Below, in pieces: positions 56,869 through 64,000 of a stretch of 64,000 nucleotides of DNA. Position 1 is the first letter of the stretch. Every line of letters begins with the position of its first letter. Source of the DNA: Kribbella sp. NBC_01245 (GTDB taxonomy: Bacteria > Actinomycetota > Actinomycetes > Propionibacteriales > Kribbellaceae); contig NZ_CP108487.1 of the NCBI RefSeq assembly GCF_036226525.1, positions 5,394,001-5,458,000 of the forward strand, read 5' to 3'. The notes under the pieces are model-generated. The model did not search any database and was not told where the DNA came from. It saw only the letters and a list, made by a program, of their open reading frames with translations. The translations under genes and the position numbers were made by a program.

Positions 56869-57530
56869 ACAAGATCCTGATCGCGGAAGACGAAGAGCGG
56901 ATCGCCTCGTTCCTGGAGCGCGGCCTGCGCAGCAACGGATTTGTCACTACCGCGGTGAGCGACGGCGAGACGGCGTACCAGGAGGCGGTCAGCGGGGCGT
57001 ACGACCTGCTCGTGCTGGATATCGGCCTGCCCCAGGTGGACGGATTCACCGTATTGCGGCGGATTCGCGAGGCCCGGGTGAGCATGCCGGTGGTCATCCT
57101 GACCGCGCGGGACAGCGTCCGCGATACCGTCGCCGGGCTGGAAAGTGGCGCCGACGACTACATCGCGAAGCCGTTCGCCTTCGAGGAACTACTTGCGCGG
57201 GTGCGGCTCCGGCTACGCAGCGAAGGCGGCTCCGCGGCCGAGGCGACCTTGCTTGTCGCCGGGGATCTGACGCTGGATCTGCGCACTCGGCGCGCGACGA
57301 TCGGGGACCAGAGCATCGAACTCACCGCCCGCGAATTCGTGCTGGCCGAAGTGCTCTGCCGGCATCCCGACCAAGTGCTGTCGCGCGAGCAACTGCTCTC
57401 CCAGGTTTGGGGCTTCGACTTCGACCCCGGCTCGAACGTGGTCGACGTCTACATCCGTTACCTGCGGCGCAAACTCGGCGCCGAGCGGATCCAGACCGTG
57501 CGCGGAATGGGATATCGCCTGCGGGCATGA
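56865..57530 (+). CDS. OmpR-family response regulator
   Basis: A 221-residue regulator. The receiver domain has Asp8/Glu9-type acidic pocket (LIAEDEERI), phospho-acceptor Asp52 (LLVLDIGLPQVDG), Thr80 and Lys102 (DYIAKPFAF). The C-terminal winged helix (about 130-221) ends in SNVVDVYIRYLRRKLG and TVRGMGYRLRA. The GTG start overlaps the kinase stop. It likely controls the DUF4956/polyphosphate-polymerase genes that follow, and perhaps its own operon. Confidence 0.95.
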   Translation: MNKILIAEDEERIASFLERGLRSNGFVTTAVSDGETAYQEAVSGAYDLLVLDIGLPQVDGFTVLRRIREARVSMPVVILTARDSVRDTVAGLESGADDYIAKPFAFEELLARVRLRLRSEGGSAAEATLLVAGDLTLDLRTRRATIGDQSIELTAREFVLAEVLCRHPDQVLSREQLLSQVWGFDFDPGSNVVDVYIRYLRRKLGAERIQTVRGMGYRLRA

Positions 57531-57636
57531 GAGGTCTCTCATCGCTCGCACAGATTCACCTCACGGTGGCGCGATTGACTCGGGGATATCAAGCGACCGG
57601 AGATTCGGTCGCCCGCCCTCGAGAGGATGAAAACCG

Positions 57637-58236
57637 ATGACCGGTCTGGGATTGGCTGTGCTCGCGGATGTGATCGCGATCGCTTTACTTGCCTATGGCA
57701 TCTACTTCCGCCGCTACCACCGGCGTGACCTGCTGCTCGCGTACGTCGCGCTGAACGTCGGCGTGATGGCCGTGACGGCGATGCTCGCGGGCAGCGGTGC
57801 GGGGATGGGGCTCGGGCTCGGGTTGTTCGGCATTCTCTCGATCATCCGGCTGCGGTCGGACTCGATCACCCAGGAGGAGGTCGCGTACTACTTCGTCTCG
57901 CTGGCCATGGGGCTGGTCAACGGTCTGCATCCGGGGCCGTTCTGGGTTGCGCCGGCGTTGAGCTTGTTGCTGGTCGGACTGATGTACCTGGTGGATCACC
58001 CGGGGCTGACCGCGCGATCGCGTCGCCAGAAGGTCACGCTGGACCAGGCGTATCCGGATGTTCGCGACATCCAGCCTGCCCTGGAACGCCTGCTGCAGGC
58101 GGATATCCGGTACTTCGTGGTGCTGGAGCTCGATCTCGTCACCGACATCACCGTGGTGGACGTGCGGTATCGCGTCCGCGCGGACCAGCCGCGGGTCGCG
58201 CCGAGCCTGCGGGCCCTGAACCGGTTCGCGTCATGA
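57637..58236 (+). CDS. DUF4956 membrane protein
   Basis: A 199-residue membrane protein. About four helices (LGLAVLADVIAIALLAYGIYF, LAYVALNVGVMAVTAMLAG, GLGLGLFGILSIIRLRSD, then FWVAPALSLLLVGLMYLVDH) and a short cytoplasmic alpha/beta tail are seen. LFGILSIIRLRSDSITQEEVAYYF is the family hallmark. DUF4956 genes regularly sit next to VTC-domain polyphosphate polymerase genes, as here (4-nt overlap). They probably work together at the membrane, but the biochemical role is not established. Confidence 0.85.
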   Translation: MTGLGLAVLADVIAIALLAYGIYFRRYHRRDLLLAYVALNVGVMAVTAMLAGSGAGMGLGLGLFGILSIIRLRSDSITQEEVAYYFVSLAMGLVNGLHPGPFWVAPALSLLLVGLMYLVDHPGLTARSRRQKVTLDQAYPDVRDIQPALERLLQADIRYFVVLELDLVTDITVVDVRYRVRADQPRVAPSLRALNRFAS

Positions 58237-59033
58237 CCGGGCGATCTTCGTTGCTGGCGGCAACTACTGGTGCAATTCGCGAGTTGCGGGCGGTTTCGCT
58301 CGCGGAGGTACTCGACGAGGCTGCGTTGCAGGTGCGGATTGACCGGAAGTATTTGGTGCCGATCAACGCGTTCATTGAAATGACGGACCGCCTGCGGCAC
58401 CGGTTCGCCGTACTGGATATTGATGGGCGTCGTAGCTTCAAGTACGAGTCGGTGTATTTCGATAGCGCGGACTATCGGCTTTATCGCGAGCACGTGCAGC
58501 GTCGGCGGCGGAGGTACAAGGTCCGCACGCGGGCGTATCTGGATAGTGGTGAGTGCACGTTCGAGGTCAAGCTGAAGGGTGGCCGGTCCGAGACGGTCAA
58601 GGCGCGGATGCCTTACGGATTGGACGATCGGGCGCGGTTGACGGGCGAGGCGTTGGAGTTCTTGGGGGATCAGTTGCGGACGGAGTACGGCGTATCGGAG
58701 GCGGGTGATCTCGTGCCGGCGCTAACGACGACCTACCGCCGTACGACGTTGGTGGACCGGGGTGACCACGCGCGCCTGACCTGCGATATCGACCTGCTTT
58801 TCCACCACGGGCCGTCGGGTGGTGGTGACGTGGAGGTGGTGCGAGGGCCGGTGGGGGCGGTGTTGGTGGAGAGCAAGACGGCTGGGCGTGCGGGCGTGGC
58901 GGATCGGGTGCTGCGTGATCTGGGCATCCGGCCGATCCAGGTCAGCAAGTACTGCGTGGCTGCCGCCCTGCTCAACCCCGGCCTCCGCGCCAACCCTTGG
59001 CACCGAACCCTCCGCCAACTCCAGGCCGCTTGA
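58233..59033 (+). CDS. VTC-domain (polyphosphate polymerase) protein
   Basis: A 266-residue tunnel-fold (TTM/VTC) protein. Typical elements are VRIDRKYLVPINAF (basic RxDRKY), ESVYFDSADYRLYREH, RRRRRYKVRTRAYLDSGECTFEVKLKG and a late VLVESKTAG, with HPVTC-like SKYCVAAAL. The many Arg and Lys residues would line the anion tunnel and the Glu bind metal. The polyphosphate polymerase label follows yeast Vtc4; here activity is inferred. Partner of the DUF4956 protein. Convergent with the coiled-coil gene across family-1 copy C. Confidence 0.85.
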   Translation: MTGRSSLLAATTGAIRELRAVSLAEVLDEAALQVRIDRKYLVPINAFIEMTDRLRHRFAVLDIDGRRSFKYESVYFDSADYRLYREHVQRRRRRYKVRTRAYLDSGECTFEVKLKGGRSETVKARMPYGLDDRARLTGEALEFLGDQLRTEYGVSEAGDLVPALTTTYRRTTLVDRGDHARLTCDIDLLFHHGPSGGGDVEVVRGPVGAVLVESKTAGRAGVADRVLRDLGIRPIQVSKYCVAAALLNPGLRANPWHRTLRQLQAA

Positions 59034-59034
59034 T

Positions 59035-59142
59035 CCCTTCCTTTGCGTTCATTCGTCGGAATCCGCCCTCTCAGCTCAGCGCACCTGCACAGGTAGGCGA
59101 TGGGCAGAGGGCGGATTCCGACGAATGAACGCAAAGGAAGGG
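59035..59142. repeat. Family-1 long inverted repeat, copy C
   Basis: Perfect 37-bp arms at 59035-59071 and 59106-59142, loop 34 nt. This is the longest of the three copies. Its loop resembles that of copy A (both have CAGCTCAGCG near the left arm). It begins 2 nt after the VTC stop and lies between convergent genes, where it could act as a bidirectional terminator. Confidence 0.9.
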
Positions 59143-59153
59143 GGTGCTGCCGC

Positions 59154-59879
59154 CTAGTGGGAGGCGTGTTTCGGGTTGACGTCGGTGTCGGCTTCGGTGT
59201 CCTTGGCGTCGCGGCCCTCGAACTGGCGGTCCTGGTCACCCACCTGACTGTCGGACTCGTCTGCCACCTCGTCGTCAGACCGGTGCCGGGCGTGCTCCGC
59301 CGACTCCGTGATGCCGTTCTGCCGGGTCGTCTCGTCCGAGGCGGCGTTCTGCGGGGTAGCATCGGCTTGGTTGGCGCTGGAGGCGTTCGGCCAGACCGAG
59401 TTCGTCGAATCCGCCGTCGACTCGTTCTGCCCAGCATCCACCGTCTCGCCCATCGGCGAGGTTGAGCGGGTGTCCGCCGCGTCGTCCACCGTCGAGGTCG
59501 GGCGGGCGCCGGTGCTGGTGTCGGGGTCGGGGCTGAGGTTGGCGGCCTCTTCGCGGTGGTGGGTGCTTTCGGCGCGGGCTTCTGCCGCGGCCGTGTGGCG
59601 TTCCTCGGCGCCGGCTGCTAGGCGGCGGGCCTTGGCGGCGTTCTCGTCGGCCTCGGCCTGGGCCTTGCGGGCGCGGGCGTCCACCTCGTCGGCGACGGCC
59701 TCTTGCTTCTCGGCTCGCTTTTCGGCCTCAACGGCCTCTTGTTCCTTGTTGTACGACTGCTGCCGATCGTCCTCGATCCGCCGTTCCTTGGCCCGGCGCA
59801 TCCCGAACACCACCAGGGCTACCGCAATGAGCAGCACAACGGCTGCCAGCACGATCCACAGCACGGTTGTGCCGTCCAT
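59154..59879 (-). CDS. Membrane-anchored coiled-coil protein with disordered tail (241 aa)
   Basis: A 241-residue protein. An N-terminal helix (TVLWIVLAAVVLLIAVALVVFGM) is followed by a long charged coiled coil (about 30-110, KEQEAVEAEKRAEKQEAVAD, KARRLAAGAEERHTAAAEAR). A Thr/Ser/Asn/Asp-rich disordered tail ends NPKHASH. ATG 59879 is chosen for GAGGAG 5 nt upstream. No family known; the architecture suggests an envelope or cytoskeletal spacer protein. Confidence 0.7.
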   Translation of the reverse strand: MDGTTVLWIVLAAVVLLIAVALVVFGMRRAKERRIEDDRQQSYNKEQEAVEAEKRAEKQEAVADEVDARARKAQAEADENAAKARRLAAGAEERHTAAAEARAESTHHREEAANLSPDPDTSTGARPTSTVDDAADTRSTSPMGETVDAGQNESTADSTNSVWPNASSANQADATPQNAASDETTRQNGITESAEHARHRSDDEVADESDSQVGDQDRQFEGRDAKDTEADTDVNPKHASH

Positions 59880-59942
59880 GGTCACTCCTCAGGTTGGTAT
59901 GGCACGCCGGTACCCCCAGACCGGCGCCACCATGCACCAGAG

Positions 59943-62900
59943 TTATGACCCCGGCAAGGCCCACACATCCGCCAGTGACGGGTCGTAACCGGACGCCGCC
60001 GCGTTGTGTTGGATCCGCACCCGGACGGTCGATCCGGTCAGCAACGCCGGATCGTCCACCCGGAACTGGTAGCTATCGAGCCCACCCGACGACCGGTTGT
60101 TAACCCGCCGATGCGCGACCACCCCGTTGATGCGGACCTCGTAGTCCTTCACCTGCGCCACGTCGTACGTCTCCACCAGCCGCATCACGAACGGCTGCCC
60201 CGGCTGGATCCGCAGGTCGAACTCGAACCAAGACCCTGGCACCTGCAGCCCCGAATAGCGACGAGTCCGCCCGGCCTCAACGCCGGTACCGGACGACGGC
60301 GCCGCGGTCACGCCATGCGCACCCTCGGACGACGAATCGCCCAGGTCCACATAGTCGATCGCGCCTTCAACACCGCGGAAGGAGAACCGATACTTGCCTG
60401 CGGCAACCGTCACGCGAACGGTATCGCCTTCGTCCACCACGTCGAAGGAGGTCAAGGGCTGACCGCTCTCGGTGATGAGGCTCGGGTCCGACGCCGGCAT
60501 ACGCACGACGGCAGTGGTGTTGCCCGGCACCGTCACGTCGAGGCTGAGCCCATCCGTCCCGACCCGCTCCCAACGCGTCGCGATCTCACCGTACGGCGTG
60601 AGGTGTTTGAAGTCCGCAAACGTCAGACCGGCACCAGGCACCGGCGCGATCAGGGCCTTGCGATAACCCGGTTCGGCAGCGGATACACCGGCCAGCGTGC
60701 GGTACATCCACTCGCCAACGGCGCCATACGCGTAGTGGTTGAACGAGTTCATGTTGACGTCGTTGAACGTGCCGTCGGGATTGATCGAGTTCCAGCGCTC
60801 CCAGATCGTCGTTGCGCCCTTGCCGATCTCGTAACCCCACGACGGGTATTCCGTCCGCTGCAACAGCCGATACGCCAGATCGCTGCGCCCGACCTTGGTC
60901 AACGTAGGCAACAACCCATCGACACCAAGGAACCCGGTCCGCAATTGCCCAGCCGCCGAGACGTTAGCGGCAAAGTGGTTGCCAGCAGCACCGACCCGAT
61001 CCGCCGGCACCAGGTCATTGCTCAGGGCAAGGATGTAGTCGGTCTGGTTCCCACGGCCAACCTTGCCATCGCCGGCAACGAACCGCGCCGCGAAGGCATT
61101 CCGCACGTCGACGTAAAACTGCTGATACCGAGCCGCCTCCGCCGGTCGGTCGATCGCCGCCGCCATCTGGCCGAGCTGGCGCGCGCTCTTCGCGAAGAAC
61201 GCCGTGCCGATAAGCTCCGGCTCGGTCTGGTTCTGCGGGTCCTCCAGGTTGAGCCAGTCGTTGTACTGCCCGCCGTGCCGGATGAACCCGTTCGCCGTAC
61301 GAGCCAAGTAGTCGACGTACCGGCTCATTGAGTCGAACTGCTCGCGGATGATCGCCGTATCGCCGTACGCCTGCCACAAGGTCCACGGCACGTTCACCCC
61401 GGCATCCGCCCAGCCCGCGTCGTTCAAGCCGCCGTCGAACTGCTCCGGGACCGTCGGCGCCACACTCGGGTATGCCCCGGACGCCGCCTGCTCCACCCGG
61501 AGATCGCGCAACCACTTGGTCAGGAAAGCCTGCGAGTCGAGGTTGTAGACGGCGGTACGCGCGAAGACGTTGATGTCGCCGGTCCAGCCCAACCGCTCGT
61601 CCCGCGCCGGGGTATCCGTCGGGATGGAGAGGAAGTTGCCGCGCTGTCCCCAGACGATATTGCTCTGCAACTGGTTGACCAGCGCCGAACTAGTGGTGAG
61701 CTGCGAGGTCATAGCGCCATCCGTGCCGAGCACTAGGCCGGTAATCGCGCTAGCGGGCGGTGCTGACGGTAGACCGGTGATCTCGATGTACCGGAAGCCG
61801 TGGAAGGTGAAACGCGGCCGGTAGGTCTCAGGCGAACCAGTGGCGAACGTGTAGTGATCCGTGGCCCGAGCGCTTCGCAGGTTGTCGGTGTAGATGTAGC
61901 CGTCCTTGTCGAGCACCTCGGCCTGCCTGATGCGCACGGTCTGCCCAGGCGTCCCGGTCAACGTGATGCGCGGTACGCCGACCATGTTCTGGCCGAGGTC
62001 GTACAAGTAGGTGCCGGGCGTCTTGGACGGTATGGCCCGTGCTGCCAGCTCCTGCGTCACCCGCACTGGCTGATCCGTCTGCGGCACCAGTAGCGCGGTA
62101 GCGGACGGCCTCACTTGCACTAACGCCCAGCCCGGTGCCGGATAGCCCGGCTCGTCCCAACCCGTCTGAGCCGCGCGAGCGTCGTACGCCTCGCCGTGCA
62201 AAAGGTCAGCGGCCCGTACGGAACCGGGGCTCGTCCGCCAGCTCGAGTCCGTCGCGAAGACGTCCGTGCTGCCGTCGTCGTACGTGACGCGCAGCTGGGC
62301 GCTGAACGCCGTGGTCTTGCCGTAGCGGTTGCGGTTGAACATGGCGAGTTGGCCCGCGAACCAGCCGTTGGCCAGTTCGGCGCCGAGCGCGTTCAGCCCG
62401 GGCTTGAGCAGCGACGTCACGTCGTACGTCTGGGTCTGGATGCGCCGGCGGTAATCCGTCCAACCGGGTGCGAGCTCGTGGTCGCCGGCCTTGGTGCCGT
62501 TGACGCGCAGCTCGTAGACGCCTTGCGCCGCCGCGTGCAATCGCGCTCGTACGACGTTCTTGCCACTCGGAAGCGTGATGTCCTTGCGGAAGAGCGGGAG
62601 CCGTTTGGCCGGCGCCCAGAGGTCGGTGTCCGCCCCCGGCATCGTGCGACGCACCACCAGCCCACCGGTTGGCGGGACATAACCCTCGGGGAATGTCCCG
62701 TCGCCGGCCGGGAAAGCGGTGTCGATCAGTACGGCGCCGGCGGTGTTCGTCACCTTGAGCCGATGCACCACGCCGATCTCGTTGTTACTGACGCGGAAGC
62801 CCATTCCACCCGGCGCGTTATGGTCAGACCGATTTCGCTGGTCGACCTGTACGCCGTTCACCCAGGTGGTGATGGTTTGACCGATTACGGAAATGCGCAA

Positions 62901-63581
62901 GTTATTCCGCTGGCCAAGGTCCGCCGCGAGCGGAATTTCGGCCAGTACGACGTATGACCCGTCGTTATTCCGGACATGCGGGCGCAATAGCGAGCGGCCG
63001 GAGGCGGTATTGAGCTGCCACATATAGCCGACGCCGCCGTGGCCGCGGAAGAATACCCCGAGCGCCTCACGTTGCACGGTGGCGTCCAGGTCCATCGTGT
63101 AGTCGGACCACTCGGGCCCGGCCGCGTCATCGGCGCCGATCCACTCGCCGGCCCAGTCCGACGGCTGGAGCGCGCCCGTCTCGAACTTGGCCGCCGGGCT
63201 CCACGCCGAGGCCGTACCCGTCTCGTCCCAGATCCGGACGGCCCAGTAATACGCGGAATACCGGGCAAGCGCCGGACCGCCGTACGGCACGTCGACCGAT
63301 TGCGACGACTCGACGACCCCGCTGTTCCAGACGTCCGGCGCCGCCAGCCGATCGACGGCGGACGCGACGTGGAGCTCGTACCGGCGCTGGCCCAGCCCAC
63401 GCCGGGACGCCGACAACTGCCAACTCAACCGGGGTGGACCGGCCGCGATCGCGAGCGGCTCGGTCCGTTGATTGGCGCGCAAATGCGACACCACGGGCAC
63501 TTCGGCACTATTCACCAGGCCACCCTCTGCATTCACCGGAATTGACATGAGCAACAAAATCGCAGCAAGCAGAGTTCTCAC
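59943..63581 (-). CDS. Exported alpha-L-rhamnosidase (GH78)
   Basis: A 1212-residue secreted glycoside hydrolase. A Sec signal (RTLLAAILLLMSIPVNA) precedes an Ig-like N-terminal domain (RTEPLAIAAGPPRLSWQL), carbohydrate-binding beta domains (about 150-480) and the catalytic (alpha/alpha)6 barrel. The hallmark TPARDERLGWTGDINVF holds the general acid. A C-terminal beta sandwich and an additional binding-type domain (YSGLQVPGSWFEFDLRIQPG) follow. It removes terminal L-rhamnose from plant or bacterial glycans. GTG 63581 (GGGGA 7 nt upstream) gives a clean signal peptide; ATG 63617 adds 12 residues. Confidence 0.92.
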   Translation of the reverse strand: MRTLLAAILLLMSIPVNAEGGLVNSAEVPVVSHLRANQRTEPLAIAAGPPRLSWQLSASRRGLGQRRYELHVASAVDRLAAPDVWNSGVVESSQSVDVPYGGPALARYSAYYWAVRIWDETGTASAWSPAAKFETGALQPSDWAGEWIGADDAAGPEWSDYTMDLDATVQREALGVFFRGHGGVGYMWQLNTASGRSLLRPHVRNNDGSYVVLAEIPLAADLGQRNNLRISVIGQTITTWVNGVQVDQRNRSDHNAPGGMGFRVSNNEIGVVHRLKVTNTAGAVLIDTAFPAGDGTFPEGYVPPTGGLVVRRTMPGADTDLWAPAKRLPLFRKDITLPSGKNVVRARLHAAAQGVYELRVNGTKAGDHELAPGWTDYRRRIQTQTYDVTSLLKPGLNALGAELANGWFAGQLAMFNRNRYGKTTAFSAQLRVTYDDGSTDVFATDSSWRTSPGSVRAADLLHGEAYDARAAQTGWDEPGYPAPGWALVQVRPSATALLVPQTDQPVRVTQELAARAIPSKTPGTYLYDLGQNMVGVPRITLTGTPGQTVRIRQAEVLDKDGYIYTDNLRSARATDHYTFATGSPETYRPRFTFHGFRYIEITGLPSAPPASAITGLVLGTDGAMTSQLTTSSALVNQLQSNIVWGQRGNFLSIPTDTPARDERLGWTGDINVFARTAVYNLDSQAFLTKWLRDLRVEQAASGAYPSVAPTVPEQFDGGLNDAGWADAGVNVPWTLWQAYGDTAIIREQFDSMSRYVDYLARTANGFIRHGGQYNDWLNLEDPQNQTEPELIGTAFFAKSARQLGQMAAAIDRPAEAARYQQFYVDVRNAFAARFVAGDGKVGRGNQTDYILALSNDLVPADRVGAAGNHFAANVSAAGQLRTGFLGVDGLLPTLTKVGRSDLAYRLLQRTEYPSWGYEIGKGATTIWERWNSINPDGTFNDVNMNSFNHYAYGAVGEWMYRTLAGVSAAEPGYRKALIAPVPGAGLTFADFKHLTPYGEIATRWERVGTDGLSLDVTVPGNTTAVVRMPASDPSLITESGQPLTSFDVVDEGDTVRVTVAAGKYRFSFRGVEGAIDYVDLGDSSSEGAHGVTAAPSSGTGVEAGRTRRYSGLQVPGSWFEFDLRIQPGQPFVMRLVETYDVAQVKDYEVRINGVVAHRRVNNRSSGGLDSYQFRVDDPALLTGSTVRVRIQHNAAASGYDPSLADVWALPGS

Positions 63582-63698
63582 GATGGTTCCCCAGATAGGT
63601 GATATCCAGGGAACCATCGCAGCCCCGCGACCGAGCGTCAACCGATCTGACCACTAATGGCCACTGAGCGATTACTATTAGTGCAGGATCGAAAGGTG

Positions 63699-63941
63699 TC
63701 AGAACAGGCCGCGCCGGACCGCCCAGACGACGGCTTCGATCGCGGTACCGACTCCGATCCGGTCGCAGATCGCCCGGGTGCGGCGGCGCACGGTCCGTTC
63801 GGACAGGTCCAGGCGACGCGCGACGGCTTCGACCGGCAACCCGGTGGCGAGCAGTCGCAGCAGCTGGACATCGTCGTGACCCAGCATCGGCAGCTCGTGC
63901 AGCTCGCGGCGCAAACCAATCCCGTTGTAGGTGGTCGTCAT
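63699..63941 (-). CDS. Small LuxR-type helix-turn-helix protein (80 aa)
   Basis: An 80-residue protein that is little more than a GerE/LuxR HTH: DDVQLLRLLATGLPVEAVARR, then LDLSERTVRRRTRAICDRIGV and TAIEAVVWAVRRGL. No sensor domain is present. Its ATG overlaps the stop of the gene upstream on the same strand (ATGA). It may be a stand-alone regulator, or the detached DNA-binding part of a regulator whose partner is the upstream gene. The GH78 gene lies about 120 bp downstream. Confidence 0.85.
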   Translation of the reverse strand: MTTTYNGIGLRRELHELPMLGHDDVQLLRLLATGLPVEAVARRLDLSERTVRRRTRAICDRIGVGTAIEAVVWAVRRGLF

Positions 63942-64000
63942 TCGGTCACACTCCCGTACACCCGGGCCTCGGCGGCGGCCCAGTCGGCCGGTGTATCCCG
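63938..64000 (-). CDS. C-terminal end of an upstream gene (partial)
   Basis: The last 20 codons of a minus-strand gene, reading RDTPADWAAAEARVYGSVTE and stop, enter from the right edge. The stop overlaps the ATG of the LuxR-type gene, so the two are coupled. Too short to identify. Confidence 0.55.
   Translation of the reverse strand, partial: RDTPADWAAAEARVYGSVTE

Noticed and set aside
1..64000. CRISPR array, rRNA or replication origin
   Set aside because: No regularly spaced short repeats, no rRNA sequence and no DnaA-box cluster were seen; the repeats present are paired inverted arms.

Overview
The window is high-GC, GTG-rich and gene-dense. It comes from an actinobacterium, most likely a soil member of the Propionibacteriales such as Kribbella; that genus call is inference from gene content, not a database match. 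Supporting signs are an F420-dependent glucose-6-phosphate dehydrogenase, a GTP-type PEP carboxykinase, a mycothiol-type maleylpyruvate isomerase homologue, LytR-CpsA-Psr, and Tat-exported polysaccharide lyases beside a GH78 rhamnosidase. Two tRNA genes are present: Arg(ACG) and Ser(GCT).

Layout. 1-5225: a translationally coupled catabolic/transport operon (ABC transporter tail and ATPase, Gfo/Idh oxidoreductase, DUF993 aldolase-like protein, sugar phosphate isomerase, NCS1-like permease). 5430-15812: a GAF-PAS-GGDEF diguanylate cyclase, a PH-domain protein, an aldo/keto reductase, a Tat-exported beta-helix protein, an I36-type inhibitor, a luciferase-like monooxygenase with its FMN reductase, and small enzymes. 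15853-17428: an IS110-family element. 17545-30138: a secreted propeller, regulators, a serine hydrolase, DJ-1/MarR, NAD kinase, a PL8 lyase with a divergent GntR-LacI regulator, a frameshifted carboxylesterase, and fgd. 30213-37640: small SnoaL-like and redox enzymes, an epoxide hydrolase, two PLP enzymes and a RidA protein. 37947-40441: a HEPN/MNT toxin-antitoxin-like pair beside a decayed integrative element at tRNA-Arg. 40717-43242: an unknown envelope operon. 43499-50640: pckG, a methyltransferase, tRNA-Ser, LytR-CpsA-Psr, an acetylxylan-esterase-like hydrolase and an MBL protein. 50637-54742: a HIRAN protein, ilvA, a lipoprotein and a membrane protein. 55038-59033: a two-component system with DUF4956 and VTC-type polyphosphate polymerase genes. 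59154-64000: a membrane-anchored coiled coil, an exported GH78 rhamnosidase and a LuxR-type HTH protein.

The most unusual content is between genes. At least four families of long near-perfect inverted repeats are scattered through it. Family 1 has three copies with 33-37 bp arms (7440, 54865, 59035); its arm differences are matched on the opposite arm, so the hairpin itself appears to be maintained. Family 2 (core GCGAGTGGTCAC) occurs as hairpins at 13543, 17448 and 22539, as a lone arm at 35124, and as 35-nt arms flanking a whole methyltransferase gene (45450 and 46336). The IS110 element sits exactly inside a family-2 arm. Its non-coding left end holds one 8-mer matching the target and one matching its own right terminus, as expected of a bridge RNA.

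Regulatory signals that can be read directly include a perfect CRP/GlxR-type palindrome upstream of pckG, operator-like palindromes upstream of the DJ-1/MarR, PL8/GntR and HEPN/MNT operons, and several intrinsic terminators.
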